Positions 8,252-18,018 of a DNA stretch of 64,000 nucleotides are shown here, in pieces. The DNA is from JBAXXL01 sp038206725 (GTDB taxonomy: Bacteria; Bacteroidota; Ignavibacteria; Kapaibacteriales; UBA2268). The translations under genes and the position numbers were made by a program. Every line of letters begins with the position of its first letter. The stretch's first letter is position 1. Where the stretch lies: NCBI GenBank assembly GCA_038206725.1, contig JBBRAO010000006.1:30564-94563 (forward strand), in the 5' to 3' direction. A model generated the notes under the pieces. That model was not told the origin of the DNA, did not search any database, and saw only the letters and a program-made list of their open reading frames with translations.

Positions 8252-10312
8252 TTATAGTAAACACTTATCAGTTGAAAAATTCGCAAGCGAATTCTGCATA
8301 TTTTTTACTGAAGAGTTTGTTTTTTCTATTTGGTGCTCAAAATCAAGCATTGATTTTTGAATATTTTCAGAGCAATCTCTTATTGACTTAATTAGAGATG
8401 ATATATTGTAAATTCCTTCGCTTTGTATGAGCATAGAATCTTTGAATACGACAAAATGCTCGACCAAATCCTGAGCCTTAGTTATTATATTGTTTAAATT
8501 TAGAGAAACAGCGTTAATCGTAGCCGAAGTATGGGTAATCAATTCTAAATAATTTATAACCGATACAATAATCGTTCGAATAGTATCATCTATATTGGCT
8601 ATTTTAACCTCTATATTGCCTGCCGAATTTGCTGTTTCCAGCGCTAATTCATTAATTTTTTCGGCAACAATTTTAAAACCGCCGATATTTTCATTTAAAC
8701 CTTTTTCCAGCAAAATGGCGCTTGTTTTTTCGGCTTCTATTTCTACATTTATAGAAAGCATATTTGTTCTGTGTGCGATATTATTAATTTCGGTAATAAC
8801 ATCGCTGATTCCTTCAGTTTCGCTGTGCATCTTTTCTAATACTGAGCTCAGTTGTTGTGAATCATCATTTATTTTCCGAAGGTGTTGCTCCATTTCCAAC
8901 AAGCTTGTTTTACCGCTTTCGGCATCAAGATTCACATTATTGGCGATATCGGAAATCAAAACCAGATTACTATTCAAGTTTTTAATACCTACAACCATAT
9001 CGTCAATAGTTGCTCCGGTGTTTACTAAATTCGATGATTGTTGAACGAGCACTTTTTGAACTTCGTTTGCGCCCGATGCTAAGTTATCGGCTGAGAAATT
9101 GACTTGTGTTCCGGCTTTTTGCGATTGGAGTACTAAATTTTCAAGATTTAAAAGCATAGAATTCATATTTAAAACCAAATGCAGCATTTCGTTTTTAATA
9201 TGCTTATCTTTTATTCCCTGGTCGGTAACTTTAAAATCGGCTAGTAATATCTGTGCTATTGCCATACCTTCCGATATAGCTCCACCGGCTACTTTGGCAT
9301 TTATCTTATCTATTGCATCAATTTTTCGAGCTAATGATTTGATGATTGAATAAACAATAATCAATAAAAGTACAACTGTGATCAGGTATATTAAATCATT
9401 TAGTCGCAAGTTATTTATTCCCGACAAGAATGTTTCTTTTGGGATAAAAACAGCAATTTTCCAATTATTAAATCCAGCCGGATTAAAAAAGAGGAATCCC
9501 TTTTGGGAAGTGTTTTTTAAGGTATATTGAGAATTGGAATTTTTTAAATTATCAACTAAGGGCAAACGATTATCGCCGGTATCGAAGAAATCACTCAAGT
9601 TATTGTTTTCACCTTTTTCATCGAAAGGATATATGAGTTTTCCCTTATCATTGGTAATGAATAGTCGGCTTCCTTCGATTTTGTTTATTTCTTTATATAT
9701 TCGGTCAATCCATTTTAAATTGATATCGTTTGTATAAACGCCCATTAATTTATTATCTTTTGAAAAAACAGGGGTGGAATATGTAATCATATAAACATTG
9801 CCACCGCCTTCATCGAAGTAAGGATTTGTCCAAAAAGGTTTTTTTGATTCCGCCGCTGTTTTATACCAATCCCAATCAATATAATTATAATTAGCATCAG
9901 CAAGATTAGTATATTTCAATCCATTTTGACTTTTATAATAATATGGGCATTTTAAGTTTAACAAATCGGTGTATTTTGGATTAAAACCAAAAGCAGTTCC
10001 AAAAACATCGGAGTTGTTTGCAAGATACAACTTTAATATATTTTCAACTTCCTTTAATGTGAACTCTTTATTATGGAAGCAAATTTCAAGCGCCGATGAA
10101 GATTTCTCCACATTTGAAAATATTCTTCGAAATTCGGATGCGATTGATTGAGAGTAGAACTCAGAGTTTTTCTTTGATGATTCAAAATAGGCACTTTTCG
10201 AATCTAAGGAATTAAAAAATAGTACTAAAATACTGCTTACCGAAAGCAAAACTACAAAAACAAGCATAATTATGCTCGTCAACGATTTTCTGCTTGTGTT
10301 TAGGAGTTTCAT
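8252..10312 (-). CDS. Methyl-accepting chemotaxis-like sensor, dCache domain, altered signalling tip
   Basis: 686 residues. Membrane helix at about 14-32, a periplasmic dCache sensor with DWDWYKTAAESKKPFW and MITYSTPVF, a second helix at about 308-325, then a long cytoplasmic coiled coil. The MCP signalling core is recognisable (ITEINNIAHRTNMLSINVEIEAE, then GGFKIVAEKINELALETANSA), but between them stand about 17 residues (KTSAILLEKGLNENI) where classical MCPs have about seven. This is the tip that contacts CheA/CheW. No che gene is nearby, and the gene overlaps lgt by 4 bases (ATGA). It may not signal to a classical CheA. Confidence 0.82.
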   Translation of the reverse strand: MKLLNTSRKSLTSIIMLVFVVLLSVSSILVLFFNSLDSKSAYFESSKKNSEFYSQSIASEFRRIFSNVEKSSSALEICFHNKEFTLKEVENILKLYLANNSDVFGTAFGFNPKYTDLLNLKCPYYYKSQNGLKYTNLADANYNYIDWDWYKTAAESKKPFWTNPYFDEGGGNVYMITYSTPVFSKDNKLMGVYTNDINLKWIDRIYKEINKIEGSRLFITNDKGKLIYPFDEKGENNNLSDFFDTGDNRLPLVDNLKNSNSQYTLKNTSQKGFLFFNPAGFNNWKIAVFIPKETFLSGINNLRLNDLIYLITVVLLLIIVYSIIKSLARKIDAIDKINAKVAGGAISEGMAIAQILLADFKVTDQGIKDKHIKNEMLHLVLNMNSMLLNLENLVLQSQKAGTQVNFSADNLASGANEVQKVLVQQSSNLVNTGATIDDMVVGIKNLNSNLVLISDIANNVNLDAESGKTSLLEMEQHLRKINDDSQQLSSVLEKMHSETEGISDVITEINNIAHRTNMLSINVEIEAEKTSAILLEKGLNENIGGFKIVAEKINELALETANSAGNIEVKIANIDDTIRTIIVSVINYLELITHTSATINAVSLNLNNIITKAQDLVEHFVVFKDSMLIQSEGIYNISSLIKSIRDCSENIQKSMLDFEHQIEKTNSSVKNMQNSLANFSTDKCLL

Positions 10313-11121
10313 TTTTGTTTAACCTTATTTTTCCGATATGACCATATTACTATTATAAGACCGGCTATAATAAACGGAATACTAAGAACCAGCCCCATAT
10401 CCAAACCCAAAGGCAATGTAAACGCGGCTTGGTGCTCTTTCCAAAATTCTATTATAAAACGTGCTGTAAACACTAAAATCAAAAACATACCGAATATAAA
10501 ACCCGGGCGTGTATTTTCTTTCCGCTTTTTGTAGTAGAAGAACAAGAAAAAGAATATAGCTAAATAGCAAATTGCCTCATAAAGTTGAACCGGATGACGT
10601 GGGACATTGTCAACGCTTTGGAAAACTACTGCCCAAGGCATACTTGTTTGCACGCCGTAAATTTCTGAATTAAAGAAATTACCTAATCGAATAAAGCTAC
10701 CCGCTAAAGCGACAACAATTACGATTCTATCCAAAAGCCATATATAGCTAATGTTTTTGTATTTCTTTACCGCAAACCAAAGAGCTATTAGAATACCAAT
10801 TGCGGCACCGTGCGAAGCGAGACCGCCTTTCCAAATCATCAGTATTTCGAGAGGATGGGAAAGATAAAACGCCGGTTCGTAGAACAAGCAGTGCCCTAAA
10901 CGAGCACCTATAACAGTACCGACAACCATATATATGGTCAGTGATTCTAAGAATTTTAAATCCTTCTTTTCCCATTTCAAGAATTTTTCCATAAGTAGGT
11001 AGCCTACTATGAAGCTCCCCGCAAATAATAAGCCATACCAACGTGGGTGGAAAATCCAAACGGTGAAACCCGGATTTACATTCCAATAAATTACATTGAT
11101 AATATTTAGAATCATATTCAT
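10309..11121 (-). CDS. lgt: Prolipoprotein diacylglyceryl transferase
   Basis: Inner-membrane enzyme that transfers diacylglycerol from phosphatidylglycerol to the lipobox cysteine, the first step of lipoprotein maturation. 270 residues, about seven membrane segments. Family landmarks: HPRWYGLLFAGSF, GTVIGARLGHCLFYEP, WKGGLASHGAAIGI and the signature RLGNFFNSEIYG, plus RHPVQLYEA. It overlaps the MCP-like gene by 4 bases and follows nadK by 24. Its lipoprotein clients are present in the window (13141 and 42509 genes). Confidence 0.95.
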   Translation of the reverse strand: MNMILNIINVIYWNVNPGFTVWIFHPRWYGLLFAGSFIVGYLLMEKFLKWEKKDLKFLESLTIYMVVGTVIGARLGHCLFYEPAFYLSHPLEILMIWKGGLASHGAAIGILIALWFAVKKYKNISYIWLLDRIVIVVALAGSFIRLGNFFNSEIYGVQTSMPWAVVFQSVDNVPRHPVQLYEAICYLAIFFFLFFYYKKRKENTRPGFIFGMFLILVFTARFIIEFWKEHQAAFTLPLGLDMGLVLSIPFIIAGLIIVIWSYRKNKVKQK

Positions 11122-11145
11122 TTAACTTTTCCTAATAAAGGTTTA

Positions 11146-12012
11146 TTAATCAGCTACGGGATTTTGAGCCCAGAACAATTTTCTTCGTAGTAAATCAAAA
11201 TAAGATGTATCGTTAGGTTTAATCATTTTCACACATTTATCTGATTTTTGTATAGTGATAATTTCACCATTTTTTATTAATCTTTCTAAACTACCATCAG
11301 AAACTAAACCTGCTACTCCACTCGGGGAATTTACCGATAGAGTTACTATACTTGAGTCCGGCAAAATAAGCGGTCTCAATGTAAGAGTATGCGGAGCAAC
11401 GGGTGTAAGACAAATCACATTAGCTTTTGGTGGTATTATAGGTCCATTACAAGAAAGCGAATACGCTGTGGAACCGGTCGGTGTGGTAATTATAAGTCCG
11501 TCGGCTCGGTAATCTGCTACAAAATGGTCGTCGGTATAAGCTTGGATTTTTATTAATCGTACAGTTGATTTTTTTTCAATTATAAAGTCGTTCACAGCGT
11601 AGATTATATCGCCGCCTACCTCAGCATAAAGAGCTGTTCTGTCTATTATCCGGTAATTTCCATTTACGAATGTATCTATTGCGCCATCGAGCTCTTCGAC
11701 GGGATATTCTGCTAAAAATCCCAATTTTCCGATATTTATGCCCATTATAGGTATTTCAGTATGAAGTAATTCCCGTGCGGCGGAAAGGACTGTGCCATCG
11801 CCACCGAGAGTTATTACCGCATCGGCATATCTCTCGAATTCTTCGATTGCTATGGTCCTGGTTTTATTTTTTAAATCGGTATTCAATTTCGAAGCCAAGG
11901 ATTGGCGAACAAATACTGAAAAACCAAGAGCTAACAATTTTTCCGCGACTTTTTCAGCCCAGTAAAATGCCTCCGGTTTGGATCCGTTTTCATACAAAAC
12001 AACATTTTTCAT
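11146..12012 (-). CDS. nadK: NAD kinase
   Basis: Makes NADP from NAD and ATP or polyphosphate. 288 residues: LGGDGTVLSAAREL (GGDGT at 70-74), GINIGKLGFLAEY, YAVNDFIIEK and the NAD-binding DGLIITTPTGSTAYSLSCNGP. Length and motif order are normal. It stands between the nitrilase-like gene (48-base gap) and lgt (24 bases), all on the minus strand. Confidence 0.95.
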   Translation of the reverse strand: MKNVVLYENGSKPEAFYWAEKVAEKLLALGFSVFVRQSLASKLNTDLKNKTRTIAIEEFERYADAVITLGGDGTVLSAARELLHTEIPIMGINIGKLGFLAEYPVEELDGAIDTFVNGNYRIIDRTALYAEVGGDIIYAVNDFIIEKKSTVRLIKIQAYTDDHFVADYRADGLIITTPTGSTAYSLSCNGPIIPPKANVICLTPVAPHTLTLRPLILPDSSIVTLSVNSPSGVAGLVSDGSLERLIKNGEIITIQKSDKCVKMIKPNDTSYFDLLRRKLFWAQNPVAD

Positions 12013-12060
12013 AATAGTTTCTTACTTAATTAGATTTTAAGATATGCAAAATAATAAAAT

Positions 12061-12855
12061 TTATTTGAAATACCATTTCGGTCTTCGATCCGAAAAAATA
12101 TTATTTATTTCATTGAATGATTTTTTCCGAGTTTTCTCGGGTTCAATTTGCGTTAAAAGCACTTCTTCAGTGTCATCGCCGGCTATTGCGAGGACTTCTC
12201 CATTATAACCATATATAGCGGATCTACCTTTAAAATTCAAGTTAACGCCGTTTCTGTTTTCATCGCCGGTGCGGTTTGCCACAGCTAAGTAAACTTTGTT
12301 TTCTAAAGCCCGAGCCGGCATTGCAATATGCCATACATCGGTAACTAAATTGGAGGGGCAGAGAATTACATCGGCTCCCATAAGGCCTAAAGTTCTGGCA
12401 GATTCCGGGAATCGCCAATCGTAGCAAATCATAGTACCGATTTTAATATCCCAAGGCTCATAATCCACGACAAAAAAACCACGGTCTGTTTCGTCGAATA
12501 TCTGGCGTTCTTTATAAAACAAATGGGTTTTCCGATAGATATTATTATATGTAGAGTCCGGGAAAAATAAGCCCGCAGAATTATATAGTTTGTCATCGGA
12601 TTTTTCAACGAATCCTATACAAAGAATCTTGTTTTCCGTCCGAGCAATATACTCAAATTCTTTGAACAAATTACTGCTTTGGTTTAAAGCATATTTAGCC
12701 GCTTCTTGACGATCGTGGAAATCATAACCCGACACTGCCAATTCAGGGAAAAGGATTATCTGAGCAGGAATATTTCGGATACTGTCCAATATGGTGAGAA
12801 AGTTTTTCTCTTGCTCCCCAAACAGAGGATTGAATTGCTTTACAGAAATATACAT
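12061..12855 (-). CDS. Nitrilase-superfamily carbon-nitrogen hydrolase
   Basis: 264 residues with the Glu-Lys-Cys triad of amidases: Glu38 in FPELAVSGY, Lys109 in YRKTHLF and Cys144 in MICYDWRFPE. These enzymes cleave carbon-nitrogen bonds of amides, N-carbamoyl compounds or deaminated glutamine; substrate cannot be assigned, and omega-amidase or N-carbamoylputrescine amidase types are both possible. It is the first gene of the minus-strand run ending at smpB, preceded by an AT-rich gap shared with the divergent 13141 gene. Confidence 0.88.
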   Translation of the reverse strand: MYISVKQFNPLFGEQEKNFLTILDSIRNIPAQIILFPELAVSGYDFHDRQEAAKYALNQSSNLFKEFEYIARTENKILCIGFVEKSDDKLYNSAGLFFPDSTYNNIYRKTHLFYKERQIFDETDRGFFVVDYEPWDIKIGTMICYDWRFPESARTLGLMGADVILCPSNLVTDVWHIAMPARALENKVYLAVANRTGDENRNGVNLNFKGRSAIYGYNGEVLAIAGDDTEEVLLTQIEPEKTRKKSFNEINNIFSDRRPKWYFK

Positions 12856-13086
12856 TAAAAAAGTATTTAGGTTTTAAAACAACAAATTATTTAATTACAA
12901 ATATAAGAAAAAAAGGAAGAATAAACATCACTTTAAATTCCTATTATCGAAAAAACTTATAAATTTTTCAATAATGAAAATAACCAAAATCGCAGGCAAT
13001 TAAGCACCTCTATATCGGCTTATTACAATGGTTGAGAAAAAATACTAAAAAATAGTTGATTTTTATTAAAAATAATTAATAAATTT

Positions 13087-13118
13087 TTGCATTATTACAA
13101 TGAAATTTATTATATTTG
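13087..13118 (+). promoter_or_regulatory. Bacteroidota-type promoter for the YD lipoprotein gene
   Basis: TTG at 13087-13089 and TATATTTG at 13111-13118, 21 bases apart, matching TTG-N19-23-TAnnTTTG of Bacteroidota primary sigma factor promoters. The start codon follows 22 bases after the -7 element. The rest of 12856-13140 is AT-rich and shows no gene. Confidence 0.65.
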
Positions 13119-13140
13119 AATACGTCAAATATACAGAACT

Positions 13141-13896
13141 ATGAAAACTTTTAGAAAACATATAACACTTTTTACTTTATTGCTGTCGCTAGGCTTATCA
13201 GCCTGTACCAATTTGATTGATCCGACAAATATTGATGAAGTAACTCCAAAGATTCAATCAATCAGCAAATACCTGGTTGATGTGAAGACGTTGGAGAAAA
13301 ATCGATTAATATATGTTGAAAACTACAATGAGTTAGGCAAAGTTGAAAAATATTTGAAATATGACGAGAACCAAAATATAGTTCAGGTAAATAGCTTTAT
13401 TTATACTAATTTTTCTTCATTCGAAACAACTTTAAGTATTACCCCGAAGGGTGATACATTAAGCAAACTGACTACAGAAACCATCTTCAACACGCTCGGA
13501 AACATCGAAGCAAAGAATATATATAATTCCAAGGGCGATACTCTCAAAAAAATATTATTTACTTACGATACGTTCAATAATGTTAATACCAAAGTAACTA
13601 TTGATATTACCACCGGCAATCGTGATGTTGTTTCCTATAAAACTACTTATAATGAGTTAGGTCAAGTTGTAAAGCGTGAGTCCTATACTAACGGGCAAAT
13701 GACACACCAACAAGCTTATTCATATAATAATGCCGATGGCTTGGGGGTTACTATCAAATCAACCAATAGCCTCATTGAACAAACTGTCCAATATAACTTT
13801 AACGAATTGGGCAAAGTAATCAGTGAATACCATCTGGATGGTATGGGAAAAATCATCACAGTTTATAAATATTTTTATACCTACTACAGCCTTTAA
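13141..13896 (+). CDS. Lipoprotein with YD/RHS-like repeats
   Basis: 251 residues. Signal peptide with lipobox LGLSAC (Cys22), so a lipid-anchored envelope protein. The rest is a run of beta-hairpin repeats of the form YNELGKV..YLKYDENQNI, KTTYNELGQVVKRESYTNG and YNFNELGKVISEYHLDG, resembling YD repeats but with no RHS core. There is no T9SS domain. Two related secreted proteins are at 40898 and 52192. Function is unknown; such repeats often bind carbohydrate or act as scaffolds. Confidence 0.75.
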   Translation: MKTFRKHITLFTLLLSLGLSACTNLIDPTNIDEVTPKIQSISKYLVDVKTLEKNRLIYVENYNELGKVEKYLKYDENQNIVQVNSFIYTNFSSFETTLSITPKGDTLSKLTTETIFNTLGNIEAKNIYNSKGDTLKKILFTYDTFNNVNTKVTIDITTGNRDVVSYKTTYNELGQVVKRESYTNGQMTHQQAYSYNNADGLGVTIKSTNSLIEQTVQYNFNELGKVISEYHLDGMGKIITVYKYFYTYYSL

Positions 13897-14013
13897 TAAC
13901 AACTGTTTAAGTTTGAAACGATCAAAGAATTATATTAATTTTTATTAATATATTTTATTAATATTTCATTTTAAACTAAATTTAAATATTCAAATGAGGA
14001 TTTTTTGAATTTT

Positions 14014-17000
14014 ATGAAAAAGTACACTATAATATTATATTTTTCGCTGATGTTTTTAGCATTTATTCCGCTGAAATCTCAGGAGCCAGTAAATCGCTTG
14101 TCGTCTTACGAAGGCTTGCACTTTATTGTTGGTTTTATGCAGAACGAATATGAGTATTTACAACTTGGGATTGATTTAAAAATATTTATTTCCTCACAAG
14201 AAACAGCCAATGTTGTAATAAAATATCCTGACAAACCACCAATCGCATTTGTTCTTTCGCCCGACACAGTACGTGTTGAAAATGTGGAAGGTGCCTATGA
14301 AAACAGAGGAAATTCTGAGGTGATTCGTAAGTTTGGAATAATTATTCATTCCGACGTACCGATTACCGTATATGCGTTTTCATCCCAATCACAATCAAGT
14401 GACTGCTATTCAGCAATTCCTATCAAAAATTGGGGGTCCGAATATATAGCGGTGTGCCAGCCGTTGAATAAAACCACTGAAAGATTGCCGAGCGGTGTTG
14501 ATGTGGATATAATTCGTGAAAGTGAGTTTTTGGTTATGGCGGCTTACGACAGCACCATAGTTACTATTACACCGTCCGATTTTACAGGTGGTGGACAAAA
14601 GCCAAAAGTTCCATTCAGCGTTAAGTTAGATTTGGGACAGACTTATTTAGTTAAATCACTTTATACTCCCGGTATGGATGGTGACTTAACCGGTTCAATA
14701 ATCCAAAGTTCCAAACCGGTGGGAGTTCTTTCCGGTCACGTTCGTGCACCTATGATAAAAAGCACTAATTCGCGAAACCATTTGGTTGAAATGCTTACGC
14801 CAACTTTTTCTTGGGGTAAATCCTATGTTTCTGTTCCGTATGGTGTATCGCCGCACGGTGATGTGTTCCGAGTGGTAGCTAAATCAATTCCAACCACAGT
14901 AGAAGTTACAACTGATTCTATTGCAAAGCAATATACAATAAATAATGCTAAGGGTTATATTGAAATCGAAGGTATTTCCGCTCCTGGTGTTTGGACCTCG
15001 AATAATCCAATTGAAATTGCCCAAATGATGGCTCATATTAACCCTGATGATTTGAATTGGCGCGATTTCGACCCTTGTATGGCTTTACTTTCACCAAGAG
15101 ACCAATTTGTTCGACACGTGATGTTCCAAACTCCGGGTAATATATTCAAAAATCCGAATCAATATCAACATCATTATACATCAATATCATTAGAAAAAAC
15201 AGCAAAATCAACATTGCGTTTGGATGGTAAGCGTCTCGATAGTGCCGGATTAGCTATTTTCACACCAATTAAAAATACAAATTTGCTTTGGACACGATTG
15301 GAGCTAAAGCAAGGCACTCATATATTAGAAAGCACAACAGGCAGTTTTTCGGGCGTTCTATTTGCAACCGGTCTTTATGATGCTTACTCATTAGTACTAG
15401 GTGCGTCACTAAAAATCCCGGGTATGGTCGATTCACTACCCCCTGAAATAAAAATAACTGAAAATTGCGGTACGGTACGCGTAGAAGCTCGGGACAAATT
15501 AGCTCCAGCGGCTTCGGGTTTGCTCTATGCCACAATAAATAAATTCCGCTCGTACAATTTCACGTGGAATATACAAGAGTTCAAATATACAGATTCTATA
15601 GCCTATATTGACGCTAAGGTAATAAACCCTTTTGTTCAAGCAAAACTTGTAGTTTTCGCTCAAGACAAAGACGGCAATACTAAAGAACAAGAATTTATAT
15701 ATTACAGGACAGACATAAAACTACCCGCCGATTTCGATTTTGGGGTGGTCAATTGGCACGACAGCGTTTGCAAAGCAAAATCACTTGTCAATTACTCAAA
15801 CAAACCTTATAAAATTATTTCAGCAAGAATAGAAACAGATTCAAGATTATCGCTTTATACTGATAAAAGTCTTCCAACTATATTGGACAAGGGCGGTATT
15901 CTAAATTTCAATATATGTTTTAAACCCGCATTCGATTCTACGGTGGCTAATAGTAAATTGATTATAGAGATGGACTGCGGCAAAATTGACACTATAGCTG
16001 TTAAAGGTTTGGTTCGTGCACCGGCTCTGCTGGCGAAGGGATATAATTTCGGTAATTTATTAGCCGGTGAAACCTTGGACGGCACGATAAGTGTTCTTAA
16101 TCAAGGCAATATAGATATAACCTTGGATACGATGATTACTAACGGCGACGAAAGTCAATTTGTAATTGATAGAACCGCTTTGCCGATGATTATAAAAGCT
16201 AGTTCCAATACTACTATAAAAGCTCAGTTCACACCAACAAGACGCGGGAGTTTTTCGCTTAACGGGGAATTTAAAAATTCCGCTGATATACCGAATGGTT
16301 TCAAGCTCACAGGCGTGGGTTTAGCTCCACAATTCGATTCTATACTGGTTAACTTCGGTAATCGCCGAGTTGGACATTATGCAGACACAATGATTACCCT
16401 CACAAATAATGGTGATTATACCGGAGATATCTTCTTCATAAAATTCCTTAACAAAACCATTGACGACACCACATCGGCATATTTGTATTCTTTATCAGCA
16501 AAGGACATTGCCCCCGGTCAAAGCATTGTATTGAAAATACCGCTGAAAATAAATAGCGTGGGTAATTATAAAGTTTCCGGTGATTACAAGACAAATTGTA
16601 AAGTACACGCTCCGGTTGCAATTGAAATTATCGGTGTAGGAACTTTGCCCGTTTGTAAAACAAACGATATTCAGTTGAACGATACAGATATATATTCGGA
16701 AACAGATTCGTCGGCGATTGTCATAGAATCCACCGGTAACGAGATATTAACTATACACAGTGTAACTGCATTGCCACCGTTAATAAGTGAATTTGAATAC
16801 GACCTGACGGCTTTACAGGGTATGACAATACCTGTTGGTGCTAATGCCAAACTTGATTTAAAGTTCAAACCTATAAAAGGTGGAATGCACCAGCAGAAAT
16901 TCTTGGTGGTATCGGACGCCGCACCTGATTATGGAACAAAGAATGATACAATTACCATTAAAGCGAAAGCTATCGTACCTGACATCGAAAAAATCGTTAT

Positions 17001-18003
17001 CGAATTTGCGGCAGATCAGTTTGTAAACTGCCAAACAAATGTTCTGAACGTGAAAATTAGAAATAAAGGTTCGAAAATTGTAAATCTTGATGATATCTCT
17101 GTAAAGGCTAATCCAACGAACTTGACTTGGAAAGTTGTTCAAGACCTCAGTCAGGATATTCCTAAAGTTTTAGCACCCGGCGATGTTTATTCATTCGATA
17201 TAGAGATATTCCCTATTACCGGAACAAAATCGGCTATCAATGTAAGCGCATTGATATTCGGAACAGAAAAAATCGAAGGGACTTATGAATTTACACCGTT
17301 CGAAGCCGCGGGTTTGATATTTTCCTCTCCTGAACTGACTTTTGAAATAGGAAAGGAATACACTTTAGATTTTAATGGCAGTTTCCCTTACGAAATCGAA
17401 AAAAATATATCGTTTAATTTAGAAATAAATCTTCCAAGCAACTCATTTTTCATTGACACAACGAAAGAAGTTTGGCTGGTTTTTGACAATGATCAAAAAT
17501 ATCAATTGAAATTGGATCGGCAAGATGATAAAATCGTTTTTTCGGCACCGGCAATCCGTCCAAAAGCGATGACAAATTGGAATTTGAAGTTCGATTTATT
17601 GACATTGCTTCACAAAGAATCTCAATTCCCTTTGGTTGCTAAAGTCAATTTTGACGATTGTTATTTAAATAGCGGAAATAATTATATCGTAACTTTTGAA
17701 GAAATTTGCTCAAAAGACCTTAGATTAATAAAAATTAATTCTACGCTACTTTTTATGAGCGTTCTTCCTAACCCTGTTAAATCTGAATTGTCTATAGACC
17801 TTGATGTGCCAAGTGAAAGTACCGTTGACATCAATATGTATGACTTAAGAGGAAAAAAAATCACTTTGAGTGAAAAATTAGTTTTGCTGAAAGGAAAACA
17901 TTTATTAATTTACAATTTTGTTGGCGTACCAAATGGTATTTATCATTTGGAATTATCATCACAAGAGTATATGAAAAGAATAGTAGTAATAATAAACAAA
18001 TAA
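14014..18003 (+). CDS. Large T9SS-secreted protein with IgGFc-binding N-terminal domain and ASH-like repeats
   Basis: About 1329 residues. Signal peptide (MKKYTIILYFSLMFLAFIPLKS), then an IgGFc-binding-type domain (about 60-400) with VITVYAFSSQSQ-like strands, ESEFLVMAAYDSTIVTITPSD and KPVGVLSGHVRAP. Repeated immunoglobulin-like ASH/choice-of-anchor-D domains follow (e.g. GYNFGNLLAGETLDGTISV and LVNFGNRRVGHYADTMITL), ending in a T9SS type A sorting domain (NPVKSELSIDLDVPSEST...GIYHLEL). ATG at 14014 is preferred because it begins the signal peptide; an upstream TTG at 14005 is possible. An outer-membrane protein gene follows after 15 bases. Likely an exposed adhesin or surface-layer component; ligand unknown. 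Confidence 0.85.
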   Translation: MKKYTIILYFSLMFLAFIPLKSQEPVNRLSSYEGLHFIVGFMQNEYEYLQLGIDLKIFISSQETANVVIKYPDKPPIAFVLSPDTVRVENVEGAYENRGNSEVIRKFGIIIHSDVPITVYAFSSQSQSSDCYSAIPIKNWGSEYIAVCQPLNKTTERLPSGVDVDIIRESEFLVMAAYDSTIVTITPSDFTGGGQKPKVPFSVKLDLGQTYLVKSLYTPGMDGDLTGSIIQSSKPVGVLSGHVRAPMIKSTNSRNHLVEMLTPTFSWGKSYVSVPYGVSPHGDVFRVVAKSIPTTVEVTTDSIAKQYTINNAKGYIEIEGISAPGVWTSNNPIEIAQMMAHINPDDLNWRDFDPCMALLSPRDQFVRHVMFQTPGNIFKNPNQYQHHYTSISLEKTAKSTLRLDGKRLDSAGLAIFTPIKNTNLLWTRLELKQGTHILESTTGSFSGVLFATGLYDAYSLVLGASLKIPGMVDSLPPEIKITENCGTVRVEARDKLAPAASGLLYATINKFRSYNFTWNIQEFKYTDSIAYIDAKVINPFVQAKLVVFAQDKDGNTKEQEFIYYRTDIKLPADFDFGVVNWHDSVCKAKSLVNYSNKPYKIISARIETDSRLSLYTDKSLPTILDKGGILNFNICFKPAFDSTVANSKLIIEMDCGKIDTIAVKGLVRAPALLAKGYNFGNLLAGETLDGTISVLNQGNIDITLDTMITNGDESQFVIDRTALPMIIKASSNTTIKAQFTPTRRGSFSLNGEFKNSADIPNGFKLTGVGLAPQFDSILVNFGNRRVGHYADTMITLTNNGDYTGDIFFIKFLNKTIDDTTSAYLYSLSAKDIAPGQSIVLKIPLKINSVGNYKVSGDYKTNCKVHAPVAIEIIGVGTLPVCKTNDIQLNDTDIYSETDSSAIVIESTGNEILTIHSVTALPPLISEFEYDLTALQGMTIPVGANAKLDLKFKPIKGGMHQQKFLVVSDAAPDYGTKNDTITIKAKAIVPDIEKIVIEFAADQFVNCQTNVLNVKIRNKGSKIVNLDDISVKANPTNLTWKVVQDLSQDIPKVLAPGDVYSFDIEIFPITGTKSAINVSALIFGTEKIEGTYEFTPFEAAGLIFSSPELTFEIGKEYTLDFNGSFPYEIEKNISFNLEINLPSNSFFIDTTKEVWLVFDNDQKYQLKLDRQDDKIVFSAPAIRPKAMTNWNLKFDLLTLLHKESQFPLVAKVNFDDCYLNSGNNYIVTFEEICSKDLRLIKINSTLLFMSVLPNPVKSELSIDLDVPSESTVDINMYDLRGKKITLSEKLVLLKGKHLLIYNFVGVPNGIYHLELSSQEYMKRIVVIINK

Positions 18004-18018
18004 AATAGGAGTAACTCT

